Part shown: positions 17,803 through 26,175 of the stretch, one piece after another
Layout of the letters: each line of letters starts with the position of its first letter
Numbering within the stretch: the first letter of the stretch is position 1
Assembly: GCA_035547915.1 (NCBI GenBank)
Contig: DASZTS010000020.1
Coordinates: forward strand, 62,001 to 126,000
From: DASSFG01 sp035547915
GTDB lineage: Bacteria > Planctomycetota > Planctomycetia > Pirellulales > JAICIG01
Direction of reading: 5' to 3'
Length of the DNA: 64,000 nucleotides
Made by a program: the position numbers and the translations under genes
The notes under the pieces: model-generated
Told to the model about the DNA's origin: nothing
Databases searched by the model: none
The model's input: only the letters and a program-made list of their open reading frames with translations

Positions 17803-19212
17803 ATGAATGACACATTGAGATTTACGCGGCGCCGCCAGGCGCCTGCCACGACCGGTAGAAAGGGGGCCGGCACCGGCAACGATCCACTCCGCGACTATCT
17901 CGAACAACTCCGCCACTATCCCATCCTGTCTGTCGAGGAAGAATCGGCGATCGCGCGACAGATGCAGGTCGCCCGCCGCCGCCTACGACGGCTGGTACTG
18001 GCGAACCCTTACATGCTCGCCGCCGCAACCGACATTCTGAGCAGCGTCTGTCGAGGGCAATTACGCGCCGACCGCACGCTGGAAACCACGGTCTTCGACC
18101 AGGCCGCCTATCGAGAGGTCATGGATGTCCTTCCGCAAATCGTTTGGCGCTTGGAGCGAGCCGTGGCTCGCAACCGCAGAGATGCCGCACGGTTCTTCGA
18201 GGACGACGGCCGCGCGGCCTGGCAGCAACCGTACGCGCAGCGATTGAAAATCCGCTGCCAGGTCGCGGCAGGGCTCGTCTGGGAGGCCAAGCTGCGTCTG
18301 AAGATGGTCTACCCGCATTTGCGACAACTCGCGGCGATCAATGAGCGGATGCAGTGGCTCTGTCGATCGTTGGCCAGCCAGAGCACCGCGCAACCCCAAG
18401 TACAAGCGGAACTGGCCCAGTTGATCGAGCTGACGGGGATGAGGCCGCGACGATTGAGGCGGTGGATGACGCTGACCGGCACCTGCGTGGCGCGGTACGA
18501 AGCACTCAAGCATCGCCTCGCGCGACATAATCTGCGGTTGGTCGTCTCCATCGCCAAGCGTTATGCCCGTAAAGGCCCAGAACTGCTCGATCTGGTGCAA
18601 GAGGGAAACGCCGGATTGATGAGGGCCGTCGACAAATTCGAGCCGTTGGGGTATCGGTTCACGACGTATGCGACGTGGTGGATCAAGCAATCGATCTGGC
18701 GGTCGCTGACCAACCAGAACGGCCTCATCACCCTGCCACGCGAGAAGGTACGATCGATCCATCGGTTGCACAAGATCCGGCGGGACTGGATCAAGGAGCA
18801 TGGCCGCGTTCCGACGGCGGAAGAAGAGCTCGAAGCTTGTGGCTTGCCCGAACAAGACGCCGAAACGCTCTTGAACTTCGATCGTCCCCTGCTGTCGCTC
18901 GACCTCGCCGCGCCCGATACCGGGGGTACGCTCGGTGAACTGGTGCAGGACGCACACGAACCGACGGACGAGGTCGACCGAGAAGCGCTCTCGCATCTGG
19001 TCGACAAGGTGCTGACGGGTTTGAAGGAGCGGGAACGCCGTGTGATCGAGCTGCGCTTCGGCCTGGGCGACCAACAGTTTCGTACGCTCGACGAGGTGGG
19101 CCGGTTGCTCGGGGTCTCAGGCGAGCGCGTCCGGCAAATCGAACGCCGTGCGGTCGACAAGCTCCGTTCGGGCAAGCATCAGACCAGTCTGCGGGCCTTC
19201 TTGGAACCGTAG
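17803..19212 (+). CDS. Sigma-70 family factor, RpoD-like (group 2)
   Basis: 469 residues from the ATG at 17803, with AAGGA upstream. The frame extends further up but looks non-coding. Residues 27-60 (DPLRDYLEQLRHYPILSVEEE) are region 1.2. Region 2 (about 225-300) holds LDLVQEGNAGLMRAVDKFEP and YATWWIKQSIWR, and LPREK follows. Region 3 and region 4 (about 405-465) hold LKERERRVIELRFGL and LGVSGERVRQIERRA. No region 1.1 is visible. The linker between regions 1.2 and 2 is long, about 150 residues. It is probably an alternative primary-like sigma factor. Confidence 0.93.
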   Translation: MNDTLRFTRRRQAPATTGRKGAGTGNDPLRDYLEQLRHYPILSVEEESAIARQMQVARRRLRRLVLANPYMLAAATDILSSVCRGQLRADRTLETTVFDQAAYREVMDVLPQIVWRLERAVARNRRDAARFFEDDGRAAWQQPYAQRLKIRCQVAAGLVWEAKLRLKMVYPHLRQLAAINERMQWLCRSLASQSTAQPQVQAELAQLIELTGMRPRRLRRWMTLTGTCVARYEALKHRLARHNLRLVVSIAKRYARKGPELLDLVQEGNAGLMRAVDKFEPLGYRFTTYATWWIKQSIWRSLTNQNGLITLPREKVRSIHRLHKIRRDWIKEHGRVPTAEEELEACGLPEQDAETLLNFDRPLLSLDLAAPDTGGTLGELVQDAHEPTDEVDREALSHLVDKVLTGLKERERRVIELRFGLGDQQFRTLDEVGRLLGVSGERVRQIERRAVDKLRSGKHQTSLRAFLEP

Positions 19213-19336
19213 CTTGCCAACCGGCCGGGCACGCATCCCCTTTCTTCCCCGCCGGCTTTACCTCAGAATGCGGCCTATTGGTCACCCAATAGCGCCCAGC
19301 AGAGGCCCGGCTTGTCCGGCGAAGGGAATTGATTTT

Positions 19337-20125
19337 ATGGAGCGAACCGAAATCATCACGCGACTGGCCGAGGCGGAGCGGCGCGAGTTGGCCGCGGGAG
19401 TCGAGGTGCAAGTTCTTGCGACCGGGGCGATGGGCGCCCAAGGGCTGACGACGTCGTTGGCGAACTTTCGCCCCGGCGCCACGCTCCCCTATCACCGGCA
19501 CCCGTTCAGCGAGGTGCTGGTTGTGCTCGCGGGCAGTGCGCAGGTGTCCGTTGCCGGTCGCCGATACGTCCTGCGTCCGTACGATACCATCCATATCCCT
19601 GCCGACACACCGCACGCGGCCCACAACCCGTCGTCCGATGTGCCGGCGGTATTGCACTCGTCGTTCGCCTCGGACAGCCCCACGCGCGAGGCGGTGTCGG
19701 AGGAATTCGCCGTCGAAGACCGTGTGGAGAGCGATCCTGCCGGGCCCGAAACGCTCGTGCGGTTCGAGCAGGCGCCCGTCTATGAATTGGCCCCGCAGGC
19801 CCATTTCCGCGACCTGTTCGCGCGGCGTTTCGGATCGCGCGGCGTTTGCGGCGGATACGGTGTTTTCGAACCCGGCGCGTCGCTGCCGTGTCACTATCAC
19901 GCCTACGACGAATCGATCACCATTGTGGCGGGACGGGCCGTCTGTCAGGTTGCGGGGCGCGAATATGAATTGTCGGATATGGGCACCGCGTGCATACCGC
20001 GCGGCCGGCCGCATCGCTTCTTGAATCGGTCGAACCAGCCGATGGCGATGATCTGGGTCTATGCCGGAGATGAGCCAGAGCGGACGATCGTCGATCCGGC
20101 GAAGTGCGCGGGATCGCTCGGCTGA
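19337..20125 (+). CDS. Two-domain cupin protein
   Basis: 262 residues from the ATG at 19337. The first cupin (about residues 35-115) has GATLPYHRHPFSEVLVVLAG and PADTPHAAHN. The second (about 165-245) has GASLPCHYHAYDESITIVAG and PRGRPHRFLN. Both keep the paired His and Glu metal ligands. Function is not specific: sugar isomerase, dioxygenase or regulator-like cupins all have this shape. It is convergent with an esterase gene, 26 bp away. Confidence 0.85.
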   Translation: MERTEIITRLAEAERRELAAGVEVQVLATGAMGAQGLTTSLANFRPGATLPYHRHPFSEVLVVLAGSAQVSVAGRRYVLRPYDTIHIPADTPHAAHNPSSDVPAVLHSSFASDSPTREAVSEEFAVEDRVESDPAGPETLVRFEQAPVYELAPQAHFRDLFARRFGSRGVCGGYGVFEPGASLPCHYHAYDESITIVAGRAVCQVAGREYELSDMGTACIPRGRPHRFLNRSNQPMAMIWVYAGDEPERTIVDPAKCAGSLG

Positions 20126-20151
20126 ACCGGGGCGCGTAACCGTTCGCCTGC

Positions 20152-21036
20152 TCAGGGGAGCGGGTGCTTTTGGAAAAACTCCCACATCAGGTCGTTGGCC
20201 GAGATGTTCAGCGCCGATCTGCCGAGGAACCTTGCCGGTCCTTTCCTGCCCGGCCAGGTATGGCCTCCGCCGTCGATCGTTACGAGCACGACCTCCGTCC
20301 CCTCCTTTCCCGCGCCATAGGTCTTTCGCGTGACGGCAAGTTCGTCGCCCTCCTGCGACAAGACATCGATCCGCGGATCCGCTTCGCAGCCGTTCCAATC
20401 CACCCACGCCCTAATCGACTCCTCCACCGAACGGAAATCGGTGCCGGTGATGCTCTTCCTTCCGACGCCACCGGTATACGGCACGAACTCGTCTTGCGTA
20501 CCGTGGAAATGGAGGATGGACACCGGCCGTTTCGGCTGGCCAAGTTCCGATTCCCGACAACCGGCCACCGGTGCGATGGCGGCGATGCGGTGCGCGAGTT
20601 CCGCCGCCAGGCGATAGACCATGATGCCTCCGTTCGACATTCCCGCGGCGTACACCCGCCGCGTATCGATCCGATAAGCTCGCCCCAGATCGTCGAGCAG
20701 GGCATCGATGAAACCGACGTCGTCCACCTTGTTCTGCATGGCCGAGCCGCAGCAGTTTCCACCGTTCCAGAACAAGGAGGAACGCTTGCCGGTCCCGTTG
20801 GGATAGACGGCGATGAAGCCCGCTTCGTCGGCCTTCCGATTCAGGTCGCAAAACCAGGCCATCATCGGTCCGTTCATGGTGGCCCCATGCAACGCCAGCA
20901 CCACGGGCAACTCCGCCGCCGCGTCGTGGCCCTTCGGCACATGCACCACGTAGCTGCGGCTCAGGCCACCGACGTCGATCGAATGAGTCGTCCCCGGCTG
21001 TAGCCAGCCCGAGAAATACAGGTTTGCGAGCGACAT
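20152..21036 (-). CDS. Alpha/beta-hydrolase esterase, PHB-depolymerase/feruloyl-esterase (LpqC) type
   Basis: 294 residues. The ATG at 21036 follows GAGG 6 nt upstream. The fold markers are PVVLALHGATMNG (oxyanion-hole HG) near residue 50, the nucleophile elbow GMSNGG near residue 133, and a GGGHTWPG segment with the catalytic His near residue 255. No obvious signal peptide. Members hydrolyse polyhydroxybutyrate-like polyesters or feruloyl esters of plant polysaccharide. The physiological substrate is open. Confidence 0.9.
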   Translation of the reverse strand: MSLANLYFSGWLQPGTTHSIDVGGLSRSYVVHVPKGHDAAAELPVVLALHGATMNGPMMAWFCDLNRKADEAGFIAVYPNGTGKRSSLFWNGGNCCGSAMQNKVDDVGFIDALLDDLGRAYRIDTRRVYAAGMSNGGIMVYRLAAELAHRIAAIAPVAGCRESELGQPKRPVSILHFHGTQDEFVPYTGGVGRKSITGTDFRSVEESIRAWVDWNGCEADPRIDVLSQEGDELAVTRKTYGAGKEGTEVVLVTIDGGGHTWPGRKGPARFLGRSALNISANDLMWEFFQKHPLP

Positions 21037-21089
21037 GAGGTCCTCTGGATGTAAGCCGGTCGTTGGCGCTTAGTCTACTCGAGGACCGC

Positions 21090-21130
21090 CGATTTTTTAG
21101 AGCTCGATCCGGTTTCGTCGGTTGCTCCAA
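21090..21130 (-). repeat. Dispersed ~40-bp repeat, copy 2
   Basis: Read on the minus strand it begins TTGGAGCAACCGACGAAACC and ends CTAAAAAATCG. It is very close to copy 3 (22584-22626), including the GGATCGAGCT core. It lies in the divergent gap between the esterase start and the small remnant at 21210. Confidence 0.75.
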
Positions 21131-21209
21131 GTCCCGCTGGTTGACGATTCATTCCACACTCCTCATCCTGGGGCCGACTTCATCCGACGAGAAAATCGAA
21201 GCTGCGCCG

Positions 21210-21308
21210 ATGACTGCACCCGATCCCGCCAACATTCTCGACCTGATCGAGGCGTTTCGCCGCTCGAAGACGCCTAGCCACCTCGACGCGGTGCTGGCCG
21301 TGAAATGA
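21210..21308 (+). pseudogene. Possible remnant of a SAM-dependent O-methyltransferase N-terminus
   Basis: A 32-codon open frame. Its start, DPANILDLIEAFRRSKT, resembles the helical dimerisation segment that opens acetylserotonin-type O-methyltransferases. After this it diverges and stops, and no methyltransferase domain follows in any frame. It could be a truncated relic or chance similarity; the resemblance is from memory of the family only. Confidence 0.3.
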
Positions 21309-21387
21309 CGATTGACGGGCGGAAGCGACGATCGGAAAATCGGCCCTGACACGCACCGGTCGACGATGTCTCGAAGCGAGCAAGACG

Positions 21388-21774
21388 ATGCCTGACGAAC
21401 CGATGACCCTCTACAACCGCCTCGGCGGCGTCTACCACATCGCGGCCATCGTCGACGATCTGGTTGACCGGCTTATGGACAACCCGGCCCTCAATGCCAA
21501 TCCGGCGATCGACGAGGCCCACCATCGGCTGCCCAAGGCCGGTTTCAAATACCTCGTGACCGAGATGGTCTGTTGGGCGACGGGAGGCCCGCAACAATAC
21601 ACGGGCAAGGCCATGCGCGAATCGCACGAGCACCTGCGGATCACCGAGAGCGAGTGGCGGGTGTTCCTAGACGACTTGCAGGCGTCGCTCGATCGGTTCG
21701 AAGTTCCCCCGGTCGAGCAGCAAGAACTGTTCGCGATCGTGGCCACCACGAAGGGCGATATCGTGCTGGCGTAG
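21388..21774 (+). CDS. Group I truncated haemoglobin
   Basis: 128 residues, the length of a 2-on-2 globin. It opens with TLYNRLGGVYHIAAIVDDLVDRL, has WATGGPQQYTGKAM near the middle, and the probable proximal haem His is in MRESHEHLRIT (about residue 76). Group I trHbs bind O2 or NO and may protect against nitrosative stress. It lies 29 bp from the convergent alkB-like gene. Confidence 0.92.
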   Translation: MPDEPMTLYNRLGGVYHIAAIVDDLVDRLMDNPALNANPAIDEAHHRLPKAGFKYLVTEMVCWATGGPQQYTGKAMRESHEHLRITESEWRVFLDDLQASLDRFEVPPVEQQELFAIVATTKGDIVLA

Positions 21775-21803
21775 CGGCGTTGATCGTGGCTTCTCGCGGG
21801 GCT

Positions 21804-22442
21804 CTATACCTCGATCCATCTGAACGTCAGGTTGATTCTCTCGCCGACGTGCTCGGTCGTCTTGGGGACCTCGTGTTTCCAATACTGTTGCATCGTTCCG
21901 GCCATGATGAGTAGCGTTCCGTTGCGCAGCTCGAAGGCACGTGTCTCCTTCGATCGGTTGTGCTTAATGCGAAACGTGCGTATCGCCCCGAGCGAGAGCG
22001 ACCCGATGACGTTGCCCATGCCCGGCTCATTGTCGGCGTGCATCCCCACGCTGTCGGCGCCCGAACGATAGCGATTCAACAGGCAGTAGTTGTAGCGACC
22101 CTGCACGGCCTCGATCGCCCGCTTGATCTCGAGCAGCGTCGGCGTCCAAGGGAGTGCCCAGTTTTCGGTGCCGGAGTAGGAATAGGTCGCTCCTTCGTCG
22201 CCATACGACGCTGTGAGCCGGGGCTGCATCCGCCCGAAAGCCGCCTTCTTCTGATCCCAGGTGCATGTATCGCGCAATTCTTGGAAGTAACGATCGGCGA
22301 GGTCCTGCGGCAAGAACGCGTCATCGTAGAGAATGACCCCGCCGTCCGCCAAGGCGATGGTCTCCGACGAACGATTGGGGTGGACAGGCAGCACACGGCG
22401 CTCGCTGGCCGTGTCTGCCAGCGGGTCTGGGGGTGTCGTCAT
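21804..22442 (-). CDS. alkB: AlkB-like Fe(II)/2-oxoglutarate dioxygenase
   Basis: 212 residues from the ATG at 22442; the frame could begin up to 33 codons earlier. The iron ligands are visible as HADNEP (His-x-Asp) and the distal His in WKHEVPKT. The 2-oxoglutarate Arg is in ERINLTFRWIEV at the C-terminus. NRYRSGADSVGMHADNE is the typical AlkB core. The enzyme oxidatively removes alkyl groups from DNA or RNA bases. It more closely resembles ALKBH2/3-type bacterial members than E. coli AlkB. Confidence 0.92.
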   Translation of the reverse strand: MTTPPDPLADTASERRVLPVHPNRSSETIALADGGVILYDDAFLPQDLADRYFQELRDTCTWDQKKAAFGRMQPRLTASYGDEGATYSYSGTENWALPWTPTLLEIKRAIEAVQGRYNYCLLNRYRSGADSVGMHADNEPGMGNVIGSLSLGAIRTFRIKHNRSKETRAFELRNGTLLIMAGTMQQYWKHEVPKTTEHVGERINLTFRWIEV

Positions 22443-22968
22443 TCGATGAACATAACGAGGCCCGCGGTACATCGCCAAGAATTTGTGAGACGGCGCTCGA
22501 AGATCGCTCGTCCCCCGGCTCGAGTTCACGTTGTCAGGCACGCGGCCTGTCGGTAATAATCAAGTTCGGCTAGCGAATACCGTTTTGGAGCAACCGACAA
22601 AATCGGATCGAGCTACAAAAAAATCGTGTTTCAAGGCCGATTTTTTACCGATGGTGCCGCAGCTCCCAGGTTCCGTCCGTCGCTCTGAGGTGGAATTTGC
22701 ACCCATAGCCGTCGTCAGCTAGACGTTAAATCCGAAAGGGGGCGTCGGGATGTTTGTTTCCCTGCCGTTTTCGGATCGGCCGAGAGCGAACTTCGGAGTC
22801 TTATTTTGAAGCCGTCGGTTGCCGTCCAAGGTATTATCGTTTACATCGCCAAGAACCATTTCCTGGCGCGTTGAGGGGCCCGCCCACCGGCCCGCGAAGA
22901 AGTTTCCGCCTCGGTCGGACGTGCGCGATCCGACCGCCACGCTCTCGGAGTTTTCAGGAGTCTTAAGC
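22443..22968. other. Gene-free interval with dispersed repeat copy 3
   Basis: This 526-bp divergent gap lies between the alkB-like gene and the membrane fusion protein gene. It contains repeat copy 3 at 22584-22626, followed by GCCGATTTTTT. There is no convincing open frame and no good -35/-10 pair found by eye. The AGGAG at 22957-22961 serves the downstream gene. Confidence 0.6.
22584..22626 (+). repeat. Dispersed ~40-bp repeat, copy 3
   Basis: The copy begins TTGGAGCAACCGACAAAATC, continues GGATCGAGCT and ends in an A-run before ATCG. It is nearly identical to copy 2. It lies in an upstream region like the other two. Confidence 0.75.
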
Positions 22969-24843
22969 ATGGCCACGACGACCGCTGAAGAACCAGGCGT
23001 TTCGCAGCGCCCGCAGAACGGCTTCGCCGGCCGTTCTCCGCGCCGCAACGGGAGCCGGTGGTTTAACTGGGTGCTCACCTTCGTAGGAATGCTCGGCGCC
23101 GGCGGCGTTCTCTATCTTTCCGTGGGGCGTTTCTATGCCAGCGAAAACGGCAGCGGGACCGGGCGCATGCTGACGACGCCCGTCAAGAAGGGCGACCTGC
23201 TGATCACCGTCACCGAAGACGGCAACGTGGAAAGCGCGAACAATGTGGAATTGAAGTGCAAGGTGCCGGGGCCGATCACCATTCTGGAGATCGTGCCGGA
23301 CGGCAGCCACGTGGAAGAAGGCGAGCAGCTCGTGCGGCTCGATTCGTCGTCGTTGGAAGATTCGGTATTGGCCCAACAGATCGTCAAGGCCAAGGCGGTA
23401 GCCGCCAAGATCACCTCCGAGAAGAATTTCGCGGCCGCCAAGATCGCCGTCGATGAATACGAGCAGGGCACCTTCCCGCAGGAAATGGAAGAGCACGAAG
23501 CCGATATCACGGTGGCCCAGCAGGATCTGTCGAGCGCCCAGAACCAGCTCTTCTACAGCCGCAAGATGCACCGCAAGGGTTACGTGGCGGGGCTCGACGT
23601 GGAATCGAAGGAGTTTGCCGTCGAACAGGCGAAGCTGCACCTGACGATCGCCGAGCGCAAGAAGGCCGTGGCGCAGAAATTCACGCGGCTGAAGACGCTG
23701 GAAGACCTGACGAGCAAGCGCGATAGCGCGCAGGCGCTGATGGAGTCGGACCTGGCCGCGCTGAAGAACGAATCGAACAAGCTACAGCGGCTGGAAGACC
23801 AGCTCAAGGAATGCACGATCGTGGCGCCGCAGGCCGGCATGGTGGTGTATGCCAACGACAACGCGAACCGCATGTTCCAGCAGGGGCCGAAGGTCGACTT
23901 GGGAGCGCAGGTCAATCAGTTCCAGGCCATCTTGCGGCTGCCCGACCTGAAGAACATGCAGGTCAAGACGCTCGTGCACGAAACGAAGGTCGATCAGCTC
24001 CGACTCGGCATGCGGGCCCGCATCAAGATCCAAGATCGCGAATTCCAAGGCGCGATCACCTCGATCGCCAACCAACCCGAGGCCGCGAATTGGTTCCAGG
24101 GCAACGTCAAGGAGTACGCGACGCTCATCAAGATCGACGGCGAGCCCGAGGATCTCAAGCCCGGCATGACCGCGGAGATCGAGATCCTCGTCGACGAAAA
24201 GCAGGGCGTGCTGCAGGTCCCCGTGCAATGCGTCGTCGAGAGTGGCCGCAAGTTCCACGCCTACGTGCAGACGCCGACCGGCATCGAGGTGCGGGATCTC
24301 GTGCTCGGTGGGACCAATGATACGGTGATCGAAATCATCGACGGTTTGAAAGAAGGGGAACTCGTACTGCTCAACCCGCGGGCCGACGTGCCCGACGCCA
24401 AGGACGAACATGCCGAGGCGCAGGCCGTCGACAGCAGTAAGCGATTCGGCTCCAATCCGGCCAAGACAGCGGCCGGCGGAACGGCCACCGCGCCGGCCGG
24501 TGGAACTTCCGCTGCGCCGGGCGGCAGCCCGGCCGCCGGGGCGACGAGCAGCCCAGCCGGAGGAACCGCAGGCGGTGCGACGGCCCCGGCGGGTGGCAAA
24601 CCAAACGCTCCCGGCGGCGCCGGAGGCTTCAAGCTTCCTACGTTCAAGGAACAGGATAAGGATGGCGACGGCGTCCTGACCCGCGAAGAGAACCCGTCTC
24701 CCTGGTTTGATAAGATCGATACCAACTCGAATGGCACGATCGACCCCAAGGAATACAAGGCCGCCATGGACGCCGCCAAAAAACTAATGGCCGGTCAAGG
24801 TGGCGCGGGTGGACCCGGTGGCGCGCCGGGTGGCGCCCCGTAA
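22969..24843 (+). CDS. RND/HlyD-type membrane fusion protein with C-terminal EF-hands
   Basis: 624 residues from the ATG at 22969, with AGGAG 7-8 nt upstream. A membrane anchor is at residues 27-47. Beta-barrel and lipoyl segments flank a long coiled-coil hairpin (about 140-285), as in periplasmic adaptor proteins of tripartite efflux or ABC exporters. Residues about 490-560 are a Gly/Ala/Pro-rich low-complexity linker. Residues 560-610 carry two EF-hand loops (DKDGDGVLTREE and DTNSNGTIDPKE). The EF-hand tail is unusual for this family. No transporter gene is adjacent. Confidence 0.88.
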   Translation: MATTTAEEPGVSQRPQNGFAGRSPRRNGSRWFNWVLTFVGMLGAGGVLYLSVGRFYASENGSGTGRMLTTPVKKGDLLITVTEDGNVESANNVELKCKVPGPITILEIVPDGSHVEEGEQLVRLDSSSLEDSVLAQQIVKAKAVAAKITSEKNFAAAKIAVDEYEQGTFPQEMEEHEADITVAQQDLSSAQNQLFYSRKMHRKGYVAGLDVESKEFAVEQAKLHLTIAERKKAVAQKFTRLKTLEDLTSKRDSAQALMESDLAALKNESNKLQRLEDQLKECTIVAPQAGMVVYANDNANRMFQQGPKVDLGAQVNQFQAILRLPDLKNMQVKTLVHETKVDQLRLGMRARIKIQDREFQGAITSIANQPEAANWFQGNVKEYATLIKIDGEPEDLKPGMTAEIEILVDEKQGVLQVPVQCVVESGRKFHAYVQTPTGIEVRDLVLGGTNDTVIEIIDGLKEGELVLLNPRADVPDAKDEHAEAQAVDSSKRFGSNPAKTAAGGTATAPAGGTSAAPGGSPAAGATSSPAGGTAGGATAPAGGKPNAPGGAGGFKLPTFKEQDKDGDGVLTREENPSPWFDKIDTNSNGTIDPKEYKAAMDAAKKLMAGQGGAGGPGGAPGGAP

Positions 24844-25003
24844 TAAGCGGGGCGAAACCAACGGCCCAGAAGCGACCGCCGCGCGGTGCGATCCGTCCAC
24901 CTGGCCGCTCCCAATCGTTGGGTTGCCGACGACCTTTGCTATACTGGCCGAGACAGAACCGGTCGTTCTGGCTTGTGCATCGACCCCACCAGGAGCTGCG
25001 GTA

Positions 25004-25999
25004 ATGAACCACGACAAACGGACGATCTGCCCGGAATGCGACACTGGCTGGACCCGACGCGACTTCGTCAGAGCGGTGGGTGGCGCCGCGGTGGCGGCTT
25101 CCGCGATGCCGGTCCTGCCCAAGGTGATGGCGGCTCCCACCGCCACCAGCACCGCCGAAACGGCCGCCAAGCGCTTGCACGATTCGCTCACCGACGCCCA
25201 GCGCAAGGAGATTTGCTTCGCATTCGACCATCCCTTGCGTGAGAAGATCAACGCCAACTGGGCGATCACCAAGCCGACCATCGCCGACTTCTTCTCCAAG
25301 GAACAGCAGGCGACGATCGACGAGATCTTTCGGGGTGTGACCAGCCCCGACGGCTACGAGCGGTTCCTCAAGCAGATGGCCGACGACGATGGCGGGATCG
25401 GCCAGTACCACGTGGCCTTGTTCGGCACGCCCGGCACGGGGCAGTTCGAATTCGAGATGACGGGCCGGCACCTGACGATCCGGGCCGACGGCGATAGCGT
25501 GCAAAACGTCGCCTTCGGTGGGCCGATCATCTACGGCCACGGAGAAGGCGACGGCGAGGCCGGCCTGCCGGGCAACGTTTTCTATTATCAGACGAAGAAG
25601 GCCAACGAGGTGTTCGCAGCGCTCGACGGCAAGCAGCGTGAAAAGGCTCTGCTCCCCAAAGCACCTCCCGAAAGCCAGGTGCCCGTCCAAGGTCCGCAGG
25701 CGGCGTTTCCCGGGATTGCGGTCGGCGACCTGTCGAAAGATCAGCAGGGACTCGTCGAGGAGGTGATGAAAGTCATCCTGGCCCCCTATCGTCAAGAAGA
25801 TGTCGACGAGGCGCTGGCGATCCTCAAGGCGGAGGGCGGGTTGGAGAAGCTCCACGCCGCCTTCTACCAGGCGGGCAACCTGGGGAACGACACCGAATGG
25901 GACATTTGGCGGTTGGAAGGCCCCGGTTTCGTCTGGCACTTCCGCGGCTCGCCCCACGTGCACGCCTACGTGAACATCGCGCGCCCCAAGACCACGTAA
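25004..25999 (+). CDS. DUF3500 Tat-exported protein
   Basis: 331 residues from the ATG at 25004, preceded by AGGAG 9 nt upstream. It has a Tat-type leader with RRDFVRAVGGAAVAASA (residues 19-35). Two Cys near the start (CPECDTG) precede the twin Arg. The body matches DUF3500, with HVALFGTPGTGQFEFEMTG and DIWRLEGPGFVWHFRG. DUF3500 proteins are secreted and of unknown function. It lies 160 bp downstream of the fusion-protein gene on the same strand. Confidence 0.85.
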   Translation: MNHDKRTICPECDTGWTRRDFVRAVGGAAVAASAMPVLPKVMAAPTATSTAETAAKRLHDSLTDAQRKEICFAFDHPLREKINANWAITKPTIADFFSKEQQATIDEIFRGVTSPDGYERFLKQMADDDGGIGQYHVALFGTPGTGQFEFEMTGRHLTIRADGDSVQNVAFGGPIIYGHGEGDGEAGLPGNVFYYQTKKANEVFAALDGKQREKALLPKAPPESQVPVQGPQAAFPGIAVGDLSKDQQGLVEEVMKVILAPYRQEDVDEALAILKAEGGLEKLHAAFYQAGNLGNDTEWDIWRLEGPGFVWHFRGSPHVHAYVNIARPKTT

Positions 26000-26175
26000 G
26001 AGTTCGCGCATCACCGGCGAGCCAAGCAGCTCGACGAATGCATGTGGCCACGGCGGGACCGAAGTGTCTAGCCGTACGAAACGTCTGTTGTTGCAGACGT
26101 TGCCGATTCCTTTCGGATTGTCACCCCGTAACGAGGCCAAACCTCGCTTGAGGTCGCCCGCAAAGAAGGCCGCCC

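Noticed and set aside
18791..20407. 538-codon minus-strand frame opposite sigma factor and cupin genes
   Set aside because: Covers two real genes and their gap; no motif.
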